Shown: in pieces, positions 17,240 through 26,126 of the stretch | Numbering within the stretch: position 1 is the first letter of the stretch | How the letters are laid out: every line of letters begins with the position of its first letter | Origin: Rhizobium leguminosarum | Lineage (GTDB): Bacteria; Pseudomonadota; Alphaproteobacteria; Rhizobiales; Rhizobiaceae | Assembly (NCBI RefSeq): GCF_002953715.1 | Contig: NZ_CP025015.1 | Span: 62,001 to 126,000 of the forward strand | DNA length: 64,000 bases | Reading direction: 5' to 3' | Translations under genes and position numbers: made by a program | Notes under the pieces: generated by a model | Seen by the model: the letters and a program-made list of their open reading frames with translations, nothing else | The model's database searches: none | Told to the model about the DNA's origin: nothing

Positions 17240-17564
17240 CCCCAACGCTCACAGTTTCAAGTGGAATCTGACGGGAGTTGTGACCGTTAACAGCCCACGC
17301 GTTCCGCCATTTGTCAAAGCCGATGTTTTGATTCTGTTCAAGTATACGGTACAAAGATTGCTCCGCTTAGGTCATCCTTTCCAAGATGCGATCGGGATCA
17401 GGGCATCTCTTTGTTATCGTTGACAATACTTTCTGATTGAAGTTACCTGCAGGTTCAAATCCCTTCAAGAGGGTATGGTGTGCGGCAATGACCGGTAGAA
17501 ATCACGAGGGCTATCTCAAATTCGAGTTTCGCGCGGCGCAACTTTCCTTGAAACAAAAGGGGGC

Positions 17565-17603
17565 CTGATTTCGATCAGAAGCGAGAGGGTGTACTCCCTC
17601 GCT
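17565..17603. terminator. Two adjacent hairpins downstream of rdrB
   Basis: CTGAT-TTCG-ATCAG (17565-17578) is a perfect five-pair stem. GAGGG with a six-base loop and CCCTC (17585-17600), plus flanking AGC/GCT, forms a second. Read on the minus strand after rdrB, the first stem is followed by a C-rich then T-rich stretch, so together they may end the rdrAB transcript. No textbook U-tract follows, hence low confidence. Confidence 0.3.
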
Positions 17604-17731
17604 TGCAACTGAACTGTGAATGTAGCGGACCGGATGCGTCGGCATCATCTATGCCGGTGTTGATGACAGCAAAAATATTCGCGACTCGCGTGGTAGTATC
17701 AGTTCTCTGGCCGATGGTTCAGTGTGAAGAT

Positions 17732-20266
17732 CTAGCTGGATACGGGCGAGTTCGGCCGGAAGCGATGAATCCGCCCATTGTTGTTCAATGTTTCCAAAAT
17801 CTCTGCAGCTTCTGCGGCTGATTTGCCGAAGTCCGAGCGTAGAACCGACGAAATGACCGCATACTCGTTCTGGATGTTTGTGCAGAAAATTCCAGGATCG
17901 TCACTTCCGATGACCACTGTCGGTCTGTTGTTCAGCGCTGGTCCCGCTAATCCCAGCCATCTAAAGATGTGGTGTTCAGCCATCGTTTGATAGACGCTGA
18001 TCCTTATGTTGCTCGTCGGAAGTGCCTCAAGCGCAATGCCCCGTCGTGTTGTCTCCGCAAGGACAATGTCCTGAAGGGCACAGAGCGCGGGTATTGACAA
18101 GAAGTCCGTCAGGCTTTCGCAAAGTGGCCTCTTTGTCTCGTCAAGCAGATGCCGCTTTCTGTAGAAAGCGTATCCAGATGCGGCATGCTCGACCCGGTCG
18201 GCAACCAGATCGAGCTCCCGAGCACGGAGTTTGTCCATCACTTCCTGTGCCAGGACACGGGCCTCTCTAACCACATTGCCCGCCGTGACAGGCAGTAAAC
18301 GCTGCGCAAGACGGTGCTCGATCTGCCTGATTTCGCGGATATCAAGATCTCTGAGTCGCCAGGCTTGCGACAGCACGACCGGACTCACGTCCAGGCCGTA
18401 GATATCGTGCGAAAGCCGCGTGATCATGTCCGTCAGCCTCCTGACATCCTCACCGAAGCCGTGGATCTGAACCAGGTTTTGCTGCGCGAAAACAGCGTCA
18501 TCCAGAAGGTCGTGCCGATTGAGCATTATCCGGTCAGCGGTCCGCGCGCGCCAGAGATTGGGATCGACGCCCAGTGCGATCGCATGACCGATACGATCGC
18601 CCGCGCGCAGGTCAAGATATGCTATAGCTTCCGCGACAGAGCGAATTCCCGAAAGCAGATGGCGGAAATCTTCGCCTACATGAAAAGTTGCTCTGCCGAC
18701 ACCCGCCTGTCGCATGATTCGAAAAGCCGGGGCGAACGGTTCCGGCGGCGCGTGCAGCTCGTTTGAAGCTGCGTCAATCCCGACAAGAACGGTTCTGATC
18801 AAGTCCCTTCGTGTGACTAGTTCACGAAGATGACGCGCTTGTTTGTCTAGATCTGCGCGCAGGTCGCTGTCCAAATACCCTCTGGACTTATCTTTCTGAC
18901 TATTGGGCGGCCTCTTTATGAAATGCGCAACCAGGGAAAGTTCTGCGTCGGGCCGCCCGCGTCTTGCGCAACGATCGCCGTCACAAGGCCGTGAAACAAG
19001 GCATGGTGGCACCTTGCCATGCAGCTTGCGCAAGTGCCCGCGATGACCGCAGCCGCGAAACGCAAGATAGTCTTCAATAATCTTAAGGACGAGATTTTCG
19101 GTTTCGGTAATGCTGCTCTTAGGGGCAAACCGACCCTCCAGATGTGACAGCAATGTGTGAGGTGAAGTGACGTTGAGTTGACGGAAGCGTGCTTCGTAAT
19201 GCCGCTCAAGTTTTTCGCGCGTTCCGAGCAGGGTATATTTCTGGAACTGGTCAAATCCAGACTCTTCTGGCTGCTGGACCGCCAGCCGCGTCACCTGGTT
19301 CAGCAGCAAAAAGTTGAAATAAAGACCCGTTCCGATGATCGTATCTGAGCGATTATGACGTAGGTGCGACAGGCAACGATAGAGCCATGCCGCTTCGTTG
19401 ATGAGCCTACTGTACCGACGCCGACCGTAAAGCTTTGAACTCGGATGTTCGGACAGCGATGACTGTCGCTCATAGTTCCATCCGCCGTCGCTGAGATCGG
19501 CTGTCATTGCCTCAATCAATCTGGAAGAACCACGCAAATGCGGCCCATAGCCTGGTGCCGCACCAAGTATATCGGCCATGTAGTGACGTACGCGTCTTAA
19601 AGCACGCATGCGTTTATAGAGATCATAAGGCGTCAGTCCAAACTCCAATTGCTCATAAAGTTCTGCCACTGGAAGCTCGTTTTTTCGGGAGGCTGCCAAA
19701 AGCTCTCCGTAGAATCCGTCAGGATCGGTGCATGCGTCGGCCCAGACGATATCCAGTTCGGTGCTGCCGTTCAGATGCATATGCAGTTCGTTCAAACCCT
19801 TTCGCTCGATAAGATCGTCAAGCGCCAAGTCGTGCGGACTCAGGACAGCCGTGTCGCCGATCTCGCGTTCGAGATCTTCGCGTGGGTCAAGCGCGGGGTT
19901 GCTGGCGGGCCGGTCTTCGTTCACGAGAAAAGCGATAAGGACGCCAAGCGGAGAAATGAATGGCAGGAGCTCGTGCCATTCGGCAAACTGGTCCAAGCAC
20001 ACGACGATCTTTCCATCCCGACGCTCCAGATAACGCTCCGCAAGCCTAGTGAGCGTGTGATACGGCAGCTCACCAACCGCACCCACGTCATCCAGACGAT
20101 CGGCCAGATAGCCCTTGTAGAAATGATCCGGAAAACCGAAATTGGTTCGACGTTCCGTAATAAAGATCCGGCGTTTTGTGTCGATGATTGATGGAATCAC
20201 TCCACGGCATAGTTCTGCTAATCCGTGGCTGTCGCTGAAGGCACGCCGATCGATCAGAGCCGCCAT
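17732..20266 (-). CDS. rdrB: RADAR adenosine deaminase RdrB
   Basis: The 844-residue product carries the adenosine-deaminase metal site in order: LHMHLNGS (161-168), FHVGEDFRHL near 545, GDRIGHAIALGVDP shortly after, and IGSDDPGIF at 786-794. Length and a 150-residue lead domain fit RdrB, which assembles into large shells and deaminates adenosine in RNA and/or ATP during phage infection. The ATG overlaps the rdrA stop as TGATG, so translation is coupled. The upstream partner is a 993-residue ATPase, the diagnostic RADAR arrangement. No accessory membrane gene of the kind found in some RADAR loci is adjacent. All metal ligands appear intact. Confidence 0.9.
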   Translation of the reverse strand: MAALIDRRAFSDSHGLAELCRGVIPSIIDTKRRIFITERRTNFGFPDHFYKGYLADRLDDVGAVGELPYHTLTRLAERYLERRDGKIVVCLDQFAEWHELLPFISPLGVLIAFLVNEDRPASNPALDPREDLEREIGDTAVLSPHDLALDDLIERKGLNELHMHLNGSTELDIVWADACTDPDGFYGELLAASRKNELPVAELYEQLEFGLTPYDLYKRMRALRRVRHYMADILGAAPGYGPHLRGSSRLIEAMTADLSDGGWNYERQSSLSEHPSSKLYGRRRYSRLINEAAWLYRCLSHLRHNRSDTIIGTGLYFNFLLLNQVTRLAVQQPEESGFDQFQKYTLLGTREKLERHYEARFRQLNVTSPHTLLSHLEGRFAPKSSITETENLVLKIIEDYLAFRGCGHRGHLRKLHGKVPPCLVSRPCDGDRCARRGRPDAELSLVAHFIKRPPNSQKDKSRGYLDSDLRADLDKQARHLRELVTRRDLIRTVLVGIDAASNELHAPPEPFAPAFRIMRQAGVGRATFHVGEDFRHLLSGIRSVAEAIAYLDLRAGDRIGHAIALGVDPNLWRARTADRIMLNRHDLLDDAVFAQQNLVQIHGFGEDVRRLTDMITRLSHDIYGLDVSPVVLSQAWRLRDLDIREIRQIEHRLAQRLLPVTAGNVVREARVLAQEVMDKLRARELDLVADRVEHAASGYAFYRKRHLLDETKRPLCESLTDFLSIPALCALQDIVLAETTRRGIALEALPTSNIRISVYQTMAEHHIFRWLGLAGPALNNRPTVVIGSDDPGIFCTNIQNEYAVISSVLRSDFGKSAAEAAEILETLNNNGRIHRFRPNSPVSS

Positions 20267-23247
20267 CAGGACTTGTCCGCGTTGCCACCGCCGGACGGAT
20301 TAAGCCTGCTTCGAACGACCGGGCGACGTGTAGCCGGCTTCGGCTCGGCTGTACGTGCAGCCTTGTGCCCTTGCAAATAGACGCTGTTCAGGAGGAAAAA
20401 CAAGCCGTCGAACTGTGCTGTTCGCCCGTCATTCGGCTGGCGAAAGCTCACGCTGTAATCGAGTTCGAGACCGGTGAAAGCGCGTGATTGTTGCCGGTAA
20501 AGATCAAAAATCTCGCCCGCTGCGTCGCGGCCTTTGGATCCTGTGAGATCCTCCTCGTGTCTCGCGAGAAAGTAGCCCCAGAGGGGGCAGGCAAAAATCC
20601 AACGAAAGAAACGGACCTCCTCGTCGTCGTCAGAATCATCGTCTTCGTCTTTGTTGGTATTGGCGTGGACTTCTCTGATGTCCAGCTCCTGAAGCATAGC
20701 CAGAAATGGTTCGCTTGAACGGACCGGGTTATCTGCCACCTTCGGGCCGATGGTGTTGCCTTCAGCGCGATAGGTCTCGACCGCCAGCGCGTGCAGAAAA
20801 GCGATAATAGAGCGATGCATTAGCACGCCAAGATAACGCGTTTTGGCATGACGAAGTTCATCACGAATGGAGTCGAACGCATAGGAAAACCGCGTCCATA
20901 CGCGCGCCAGCGTTATCGGCGCCAGCGACAGCGTATTGGCATTCAGCGCATCAAGCCATTTGATCAAAGCATTGACAGCTTCGTCGTTCGAAGTCCCGTA
21001 ATCTGCGCCCAGCTCCTCTCTTTCGCCCGCGAGATTAGCTGGGATCTCACTGTCTTCGTCGAGATTGCTCCCGGCTGTGCTGGTCGCCGCCCCGCCGGGG
21101 GTGGGATAGCTCCGCGGCATCCCCGAAGTAACTAAAAACTGATCGAGGCGGCGCCGAAGTGCGCGGGCCGTAAGGCTGCCACGGCTGACCCCGAGTGTGC
21201 CACTGATAAATCCCAGAATCCGAAGCAGGGAATAGCTGCCATTGTCGGACTGCTGACCGCTTGTGATCCGGCTTGCCGGAATCATTGCAATCGACGCAAC
21301 TTGGCCACTTAATCCCGCGCGCAGGCTTTCCAGAGTGTTGCCGAAAACAGGAACGAAGCCTGCTTCTCCCTTGCCACTGTAGGAGTAGTCCCAACCAGAC
21401 CGGGCAAGTCGCAAATGGAAGCCGCGAAGCGGTGCTGGCAATTTCTGAAGTGCATGGTTGATAGAGTTCTCGCTCTTTGCCCCTAATTCTCGCCTGAAGC
21501 TTTCAAAATCGAAATCGCCATATAGTTCTGAAGAGGCAGCTCCGGTTTCCCGAACGCGCGGGCCGGCTGGCACAGCAGCACCGCTGATGCGTATTCCCCG
21601 GGCGATTTGCTGTCCTTCAGCGGCCTCCCAGGCAGCTAGGCGGCTGACAGTCTGTAGCGCTTCCTCTTTGCTGCGGATGTTGAGATGATCCAGAAGCTCT
21701 TTAAGTCGCTCAGGCGTTGTGATGTCCCCACGATCAATCTTTTCGCGGATTGTACAAACCTTCAGCCAGTAATCGATCATCGCCCTTGGCTGGCGACGAA
21801 ACAGGTCCACGAGAGTTGCGCCAACCGACATCGCGGCAAGATCGCTACTCTCTTCAAGGCCCTCCGGATAGAACCGCGCCATCGTGCGCCAAAGATCCTT
21901 TTTCGTCATCCAGCCCGCAAACACTCCGAAAATCCGGTCAGGATCGGGATTGCGCAACTCGTTTTCGTCGAAATCAAGTACCATAAGACCGGTCGATGCG
22001 ACATGACGGAGCGTGTCCAACGCTATCTCGTATTGTTGCGATTGGTCGTCGCGGCTTCCGTTAGACAAAAGAGGCCATACTGACGAATACAGCTGCAGAC
22101 TACTACGCATAGGCAAGCGAAGCATGATCGACTGTATCGTTGCGACATCCTCCGGAGCGCCAAGCCCTAGCAGGAGTTTCGCGTAGCGCCGCGACACCAT
22201 CCGCTCTGTGACGGCTTTCGTATTGCCAATTGTGAAGGAGATGGACGCGCGCTCAGCGTAGTAAGTCAGGGGCTGCAGATCGATCCTGTTTTCTGGGCGG
22301 ACAATTTTTACAAGATACTGATCCTGGAGCACGTCAATCATTGGTGCAATCTGATCACTGTAGGACTGATTTCGGGGAACCTGACGCTCTGCATTGATAA
22401 AGTCCGAAGTCATCTGCTTCCATTGCTGCTGTCGGACCAGCAGATTGTAAAGTTTCATGTCGCCAGCGAGCAAAAGCTTCAACCGGGGTGTCGCAAGATA
22501 TTTTCGGATCGCCTCGAGCACCGGCCAGCCGCGTTCAAACGAGGTATCGACATCGTCCACTGCTAGCACGAAGGCGTCTACGGTCAGGAAACGACAAGCC
22601 TCGCCGACATAGCGATAAAACGAGCGTTCGAACGCCGCCGCTGCGCTCGCCCGGTCCAGCCCTTTGTCAAGTACATAGTCCGGATCGACCCACTCCTTCC
22701 CGTGAAGCGATTCATCACCGATGCCGTCGAGGAGTGTCAAACCGGCCGCGAGTTCACGGAGCCGCTGCTTGAATTCGCGATACTGGTCTTCCGCCGCAGG
22801 CCTGTCGGCACGTTTCGCCTGGTCGACCGCTGCCTTGATCTTTTCTATGATCATCACAACGATGTTCTGTTTGGTCTCGATTAGAGTCGGATCGACAATG
22901 CCAAGGCTATAGAGTGACGCTGGACCACCCTCCATTTCAATATATTCAAACAGCTCATTGGGAGCGTCCCCGGCCTGCCTCTTCTCGATGAACCGCAAAA
23001 TATCCGTCAGGAATGTCGTTTTCCCATCACCACGTCGCGCGCTGATCATGATTGTCTCATGGCGACGGGACTTCATTACGTTGAGAGACGACGGGCGATA
23101 CCCCGATCTTCTTTCTAGATTTTCGTCATCTTCCGGTCGGCGATAGAGCTTCTCTATTACGCGTTTAAAGGCATCGCGGCGGACGATTTTGTCGAGCTTG
23201 AATTCGCCATACATCGAGGCGAGGTCTATCGTAATCTTGTCGGGCAT
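20266..23247 (-). CDS. rdrA: RADAR ATPase RdrA
   Basis: The product has 993 residues. The Walker A motif SARRGDGKTTFL lies at 69-80, and a Walker B-like strand, FVLAVDDVDTSFE, near 230, as in KAP/STAND-like P-loop ATPases. A conserved opening (ITIDLASMYGEFKLDKIVRRDAF) precedes it. A charged low-complexity stretch (NKDEDDDSDDDEEV) near residue 870 and a basic Pro/Arg/Lys tail end the protein. RdrA is the sensor ATPase that works with the RdrB deaminase. The gene is the first of the two-gene operon; upstream to 23646 there is no further gene. Size, order and motifs all support the call. Confidence 0.88.
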   Translation of the reverse strand: MPDKITIDLASMYGEFKLDKIVRRDAFKRVIEKLYRRPEDDENLERRSGYRPSSLNVMKSRRHETIMISARRGDGKTTFLTDILRFIEKRQAGDAPNELFEYIEMEGGPASLYSLGIVDPTLIETKQNIVVMIIEKIKAAVDQAKRADRPAAEDQYREFKQRLRELAAGLTLLDGIGDESLHGKEWVDPDYVLDKGLDRASAAAAFERSFYRYVGEACRFLTVDAFVLAVDDVDTSFERGWPVLEAIRKYLATPRLKLLLAGDMKLYNLLVRQQQWKQMTSDFINAERQVPRNQSYSDQIAPMIDVLQDQYLVKIVRPENRIDLQPLTYYAERASISFTIGNTKAVTERMVSRRYAKLLLGLGAPEDVATIQSIMLRLPMRSSLQLYSSVWPLLSNGSRDDQSQQYEIALDTLRHVASTGLMVLDFDENELRNPDPDRIFGVFAGWMTKKDLWRTMARFYPEGLEESSDLAAMSVGATLVDLFRRQPRAMIDYWLKVCTIREKIDRGDITTPERLKELLDHLNIRSKEEALQTVSRLAAWEAAEGQQIARGIRISGAAVPAGPRVRETGAASSELYGDFDFESFRRELGAKSENSINHALQKLPAPLRGFHLRLARSGWDYSYSGKGEAGFVPVFGNTLESLRAGLSGQVASIAMIPASRITSGQQSDNGSYSLLRILGFISGTLGVSRGSLTARALRRRLDQFLVTSGMPRSYPTPGGAATSTAGSNLDEDSEIPANLAGEREELGADYGTSNDEAVNALIKWLDALNANTLSLAPITLARVWTRFSYAFDSIRDELRHAKTRYLGVLMHRSIIAFLHALAVETYRAEGNTIGPKVADNPVRSSEPFLAMLQELDIREVHANTNKDEDDDSDDDEEVRFFRWIFACPLWGYFLARHEEDLTGSKGRDAAGEIFDLYRQQSRAFTGLELDYSVSFRQPNDGRTAQFDGLFFLLNSVYLQGHKAARTAEPKPATRRPVVRSRLNPSGGGNADKS

Positions 23248-23646
23248 CTGGAGCCAATAATACGAGGGGTTGAGCGCAAGCGGCGAAGGTAACGAAATAA
23301 TTCTTGTGAGCCGACGAAGACGACGAAGACGAATCGGGTCAGTTCAAAACTGATGATCAGAGATTGCATATTTTCACGAAACTTCAACTGAAATTCCGCA
23401 TGGCTGGTGGAGTGGTTTTTGGCTTGGCTATCCAGGTCGCTAGAAGTGTGAAGGCGCCGGACTTGTTTGACCGAAATCGGCGCCAACAGAGGTATTTATC
23501 AATAGCTTAATGCTGAACGGACTACGGGGCGAAGGTTCATTCTGGTTTAAGGCCTGTTAGGGCGTGTGGACTGATCACTTTGACCCGGACTCAAAAAACC
23601 TAGTGTGGCTTAACCGCAATCACCGCCGCCGTGACGCCTCTTCATC
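23248..23646. other. Island edge: gap between rdrA and the catabolic cluster
   Basis: About 400 bases hold no convincing gene. The rdrA promoter must lie at the left end (a TATTAT box is visible near 23258). Near 23550-23620 the text loosely resembles an insertion-sequence end, but I could not define inverted repeats. This gap is the visible change from the AT-richer island to GC-rich catabolic genes. Confidence 0.4.
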
Positions 23647-25308
23647 CTACGCTGGGATCTGGCCGACGACAGTCTCGATGATATGAACGGCGTCGCGACC
23701 GTCATCTCCGCGCCAAGCGATGACCTGGTCTGGCCGAATGAGCACAAGCGGCTCGCGATAAATTGCCCTGAGTTGATCCTCTTCTATATCGACGACGGTG
23801 ATATCCATTCCGGCCATTCTAGCGGCTGTAACGAACTCGGTTCCTGGCGAGGAGGAGGGGCGAAGCCGCAGGAGGGTCCATTCAAACCCAAATCGGTCGA
23901 ACAATGACGTTTGAGAGTTCAACCAAACATGGGGCGCTCTGCCCCCCGGCGCGGCATTTGGAACGTAGACTTCCGGCAGGTCCGGAGCTTGTCCTTCCCC
24001 TTCGGCGAGGATTATCGGCGAATGGTCGTAGCGAGCGCCGAACGTCACGCCGGGTATGTTGAACTCGGACCGCCCATGTGCCTCCAGATAGGAGCCGGCT
24101 TCCCGTCGCAAATCCGATCCGAGATCCGAGTCCGCCTCGATGTCGGGGTTCGGGACGTAGTTTCCGATGGATTCGGCGAAAGCCCGAGCGAAGCCTGTGT
24201 TTCGGACGGCCACCGGGCGTCGCTCCAGTTCATAGGTATCGAGAAGGAATGACGGTGCATTTCCTTTCACAACAGAAGCGAGTTTCCAACCTAGATTGAC
24301 CGCGTCATCCACCGCCGTATTGTACCCCAAGCCACCGGCTGGCGTAAAAAGATGAACCGCGTCACCGCCGAGGAATATCCGCCCAGCCCGAAACTTCTCG
24401 GCGACCAGGGCAAACCCGGCCGTCCAGGTGCCGCGAGAAAGAATTTCCCCCTCAACGGGATACCCGACCACCGTCTGGAACATCTTCAGCGCTTGCGCAT
24501 CGGATATATCGTCTTCGCTCTCGCCTTCCTTTAGTTGGGTGTGAAAAGCAAACTCGCCTTTGCCGTCGACGGCGGCCATAAACGCCCGGCGCTCAGGATT
24601 GAACGCCACGTTCATCCAGGCGGGTGCAAAGGGAACAACCTCATAGAACTGCGGGCAGCGAAGATAGAGGGCAAACATTTTCCCGCCGAAGAAATCTCTG
24701 ACTGCCCCGCCATCGCCCTGATATCGAATGCCAAGTGTCCGACGTATGAAGCTTTTCGCGCCGTCTCCTCCAATAAGATACTTGGCTCTTACGGAGCGCG
24801 TGCTCTCGGAGCCGACCTGACTTGCGGTCATGGTCACGGCGTCACCAACGTCTTCGAACCGGGATATCCGCCACCCGTAGTTCACCGAAACCGTAGACAG
24901 AGCTTCGGCGTGCTTACGCAGAACTCGCTCGACAAACTTCTGAGAGACACGGTGGGGCAATTCGGCCGCGCTCCAGGATCCTGTCATTGTCAGGATCTTC
25001 TCGCGCGCCTCTTTGGCTGAGGGAAGGCGAAAGCGCGCCAATTCATGGCGAGCATATCGCGTGAAATATGCGATATCGGTTGGAAAATCTTCAGGCATGC
25101 CGAGTGCACGGATCTCATCCGCAAATCCCAGGCGTCGAAAATGCTCCATGGTCCTGGCCTGAGTGGCATTGGCCTGCGGATTAAAAGCCGTCGAAGATTT
25201 CTCGTCAAAAAGAACGGTTGAAACGCCTCGGCGGCCAAGCTCATTGGCCAGCATCAGTCCGAATGGACCGCCACCCGCGATAGCGACATCGTAAACTTCG
25301 TGAGTCAC
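23647..25308 (-). CDS. FAD-dependent aromatic monooxygenase (class A, PheA/TfdB type)
   Basis: GGAGGT six bases before the GTG at 25308 fixes the start, giving 553 residues. The FAD-binding GxGxxG stretch (IAGGGPFGLMLANELGRRG) is at the N-terminus. The DG motif (IGGDGAKSFIRRTLG) is near 185. The GD motif (FLGGDAVHLFTPAGGLGYN) is near 310. A C-terminal thioredoxin-like domain ends the protein, as in phenol hydroxylase-type enzymes. It would hydroxylate a phenolic substrate using NAD(P)H. Hydroxyquinol dioxygenase and maleylacetate reductase lie downstream in the cluster, so production of hydroxyquinol or a methoxylated relative is plausible. It has its own promoter, with an operator-like palindrome between -35 and -10. 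Confidence 0.85.
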   Translation of the reverse strand: MTHEVYDVAIAGGGPFGLMLANELGRRGVSTVLFDEKSSTAFNPQANATQARTMEHFRRLGFADEIRALGMPEDFPTDIAYFTRYARHELARFRLPSAKEAREKILTMTGSWSAAELPHRVSQKFVERVLRKHAEALSTVSVNYGWRISRFEDVGDAVTMTASQVGSESTRSVRAKYLIGGDGAKSFIRRTLGIRYQGDGGAVRDFFGGKMFALYLRCPQFYEVVPFAPAWMNVAFNPERRAFMAAVDGKGEFAFHTQLKEGESEDDISDAQALKMFQTVVGYPVEGEILSRGTWTAGFALVAEKFRAGRIFLGGDAVHLFTPAGGLGYNTAVDDAVNLGWKLASVVKGNAPSFLLDTYELERRPVAVRNTGFARAFAESIGNYVPNPDIEADSDLGSDLRREAGSYLEAHGRSEFNIPGVTFGARYDHSPIILAEGEGQAPDLPEVYVPNAAPGGRAPHVWLNSQTSLFDRFGFEWTLLRLRPSSSPGTEFVTAARMAGMDITVVDIEEDQLRAIYREPLVLIRPDQVIAWRGDDGRDAVHIIETVVGQIPA

Positions 25309-25339
25309 GGTAAAACCTCCCAAATCCGCTGGCGCGAAA

Positions 25340-25366
25340 ATAGTAAGGAAACCGGACCAATGTCAA
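25340..25366 (-). promoter_or_regulatory. Monooxygenase promoter with palindromic operator (site 3)
   Basis: Read on the minus strand, a perfect -35 box TTGACA (complement of 25361-25366) is followed after 18 bases by TATTTT. Between them lies an imperfect palindrome: arms TTGGTCCGG and CCTTACTAT around a three-base TTT centre. The same palindrome recurs at 25932-25952 and 28661-28681. The nearby MarR gene is the obvious candidate regulator. Confidence 0.65.
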
Positions 25367-25827
25367 TCGACTTGATCACTCTCTTTGTTGATTTGACACT
25401 CTACATATTTCCCGAGTGCTTCCACCATGAGATCGACCATTGCCGGCCCGAGCTGATCACGCATCTCACCTTCTGCCACCTCCAGGCTTTGATGAAAGGC
25501 CTCCAGCCAAACGAAGCCGCTGTCTGTGAAGCATACGAGCTTTGCCCTGCCGTCGGCGGGATCTTGGCGTTTTTCAATGAGGCCGGTTCGTTCCACCTGA
25601 TCGACCAGTTCACTCATCGATTGCTTTGTGAGAGAGGCGCGTCGCGCGAGTTCAGTGAGCCTGGTCCCGTCCTCGTCGAGGTTTCGGGTTAGATTAATGT
25701 GTGCCGCGGTAAGTTCGGAATGCCCTTTGGCTTTCAGATTTTCGATGATCCTGTTCTCGAATATCCTGACGGCCTCATTCATCCGGCGGCCAATGTTGCT
25801 CCTGCGCCATGCGTTTCGTAAAATCAT
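25363..25827 (-). CDS. MarR-family transcriptional regulator
   Basis: The 154-residue product has the winged helix of the family: LTRNLDEDGTRLTELARRAS, then TKQSMSELVDQVERTGLIEK. The wing is RQDPADGRAKLVCFTDSGF. MarR proteins are dimers that usually repress catabolic operons and release DNA on binding a phenolic ligand. It lies between the flavin monooxygenase gene (same strand) and the divergent ligM gene. Copies of one palindrome sit on both sides of it and before the ABC importer. I infer that it controls all three promoters; direct evidence is absent. Confidence 0.85.
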   Translation of the reverse strand: MILRNAWRRSNIGRRMNEAVRIFENRIIENLKAKGHSELTAAHINLTRNLDEDGTRLTELARRASLTKQSMSELVDQVERTGLIEKRQDPADGRAKLVCFTDSGFVWLEAFHQSLEVAEGEMRDQLGPAMVDLMVEALGKYVECQINKESDQVD

Positions 25828-25906
25828 TTTATACCACCTCGGAAGCTATCAATTTATACGAGTAAGCCTGCGGCAAGTATTTTTCCAGCCCCTCGATTTA
25901 AATTGG

Positions 25907-25952
25907 TTGACATGTACCGCTCTCACAAAATATGGTCAGGATACCGTACTAA
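25907..25952 (+). promoter_or_regulatory. ligM promoter with operator (site 2)
   Basis: TTGACA (25907-25912), an 18-base spacer and TATGGT (25931-25936) form a plausible sigma-70 promoter pointing at ligM. A palindrome (25932-25952, arms ATGGTCAGG and CCGTACTAA around ATA) overlaps the -10 and start region. It agrees with 17 of 21 positions of site 1. Binding here could also affect the divergent marR gene. Confidence 0.6.
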
Positions 25953-26126
25953 ATAAGGCGTCTTGGAGGAGGCTTTCTGAAGGCGAGGCTCTTGCGGCCG
26001 AAATGGGGACCCACTGTGCTGCACATGGTTCTCGCCACCAAAAGAACAGTCGACTCAATAGGCCACCCGTCGACGTACAGTCAAATCGCTCAGCAGAGCG
26101 GAACATAAGAGGAGGATGTCCGAGCA

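Larger units (their letters stand above)
16830..17731. other. 900-base gap between the two purine modules
   Basis: No intact gene is visible. The stretch contains the promoter of the purZ-like operon (right of 16830), a scrap of a serine recombinase N-terminus (17210-17239), and two adjacent hairpins at 17565-17603 beyond the rdrB stop. The rest shows no recognisable coding sequence, tRNA or insertion-sequence end. It looks like a recombination junction between independently acquired modules. Confidence 0.5.

Noticed and set aside
17449..17470. tRNA T-loop-like GGTTCAAATCCC
   Set aside because: The flanking bases do not form the five-pair T stem and no acceptor, D or anticodon arm is found; not a tRNA, and no attachment repeat was seen.
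23540..23630. Insertion-sequence-end-like text between rdrA and the monooxygenase
   Set aside because: Neither inverted repeats nor a transposase fragment could be found, so it is not listed as a mobile element.
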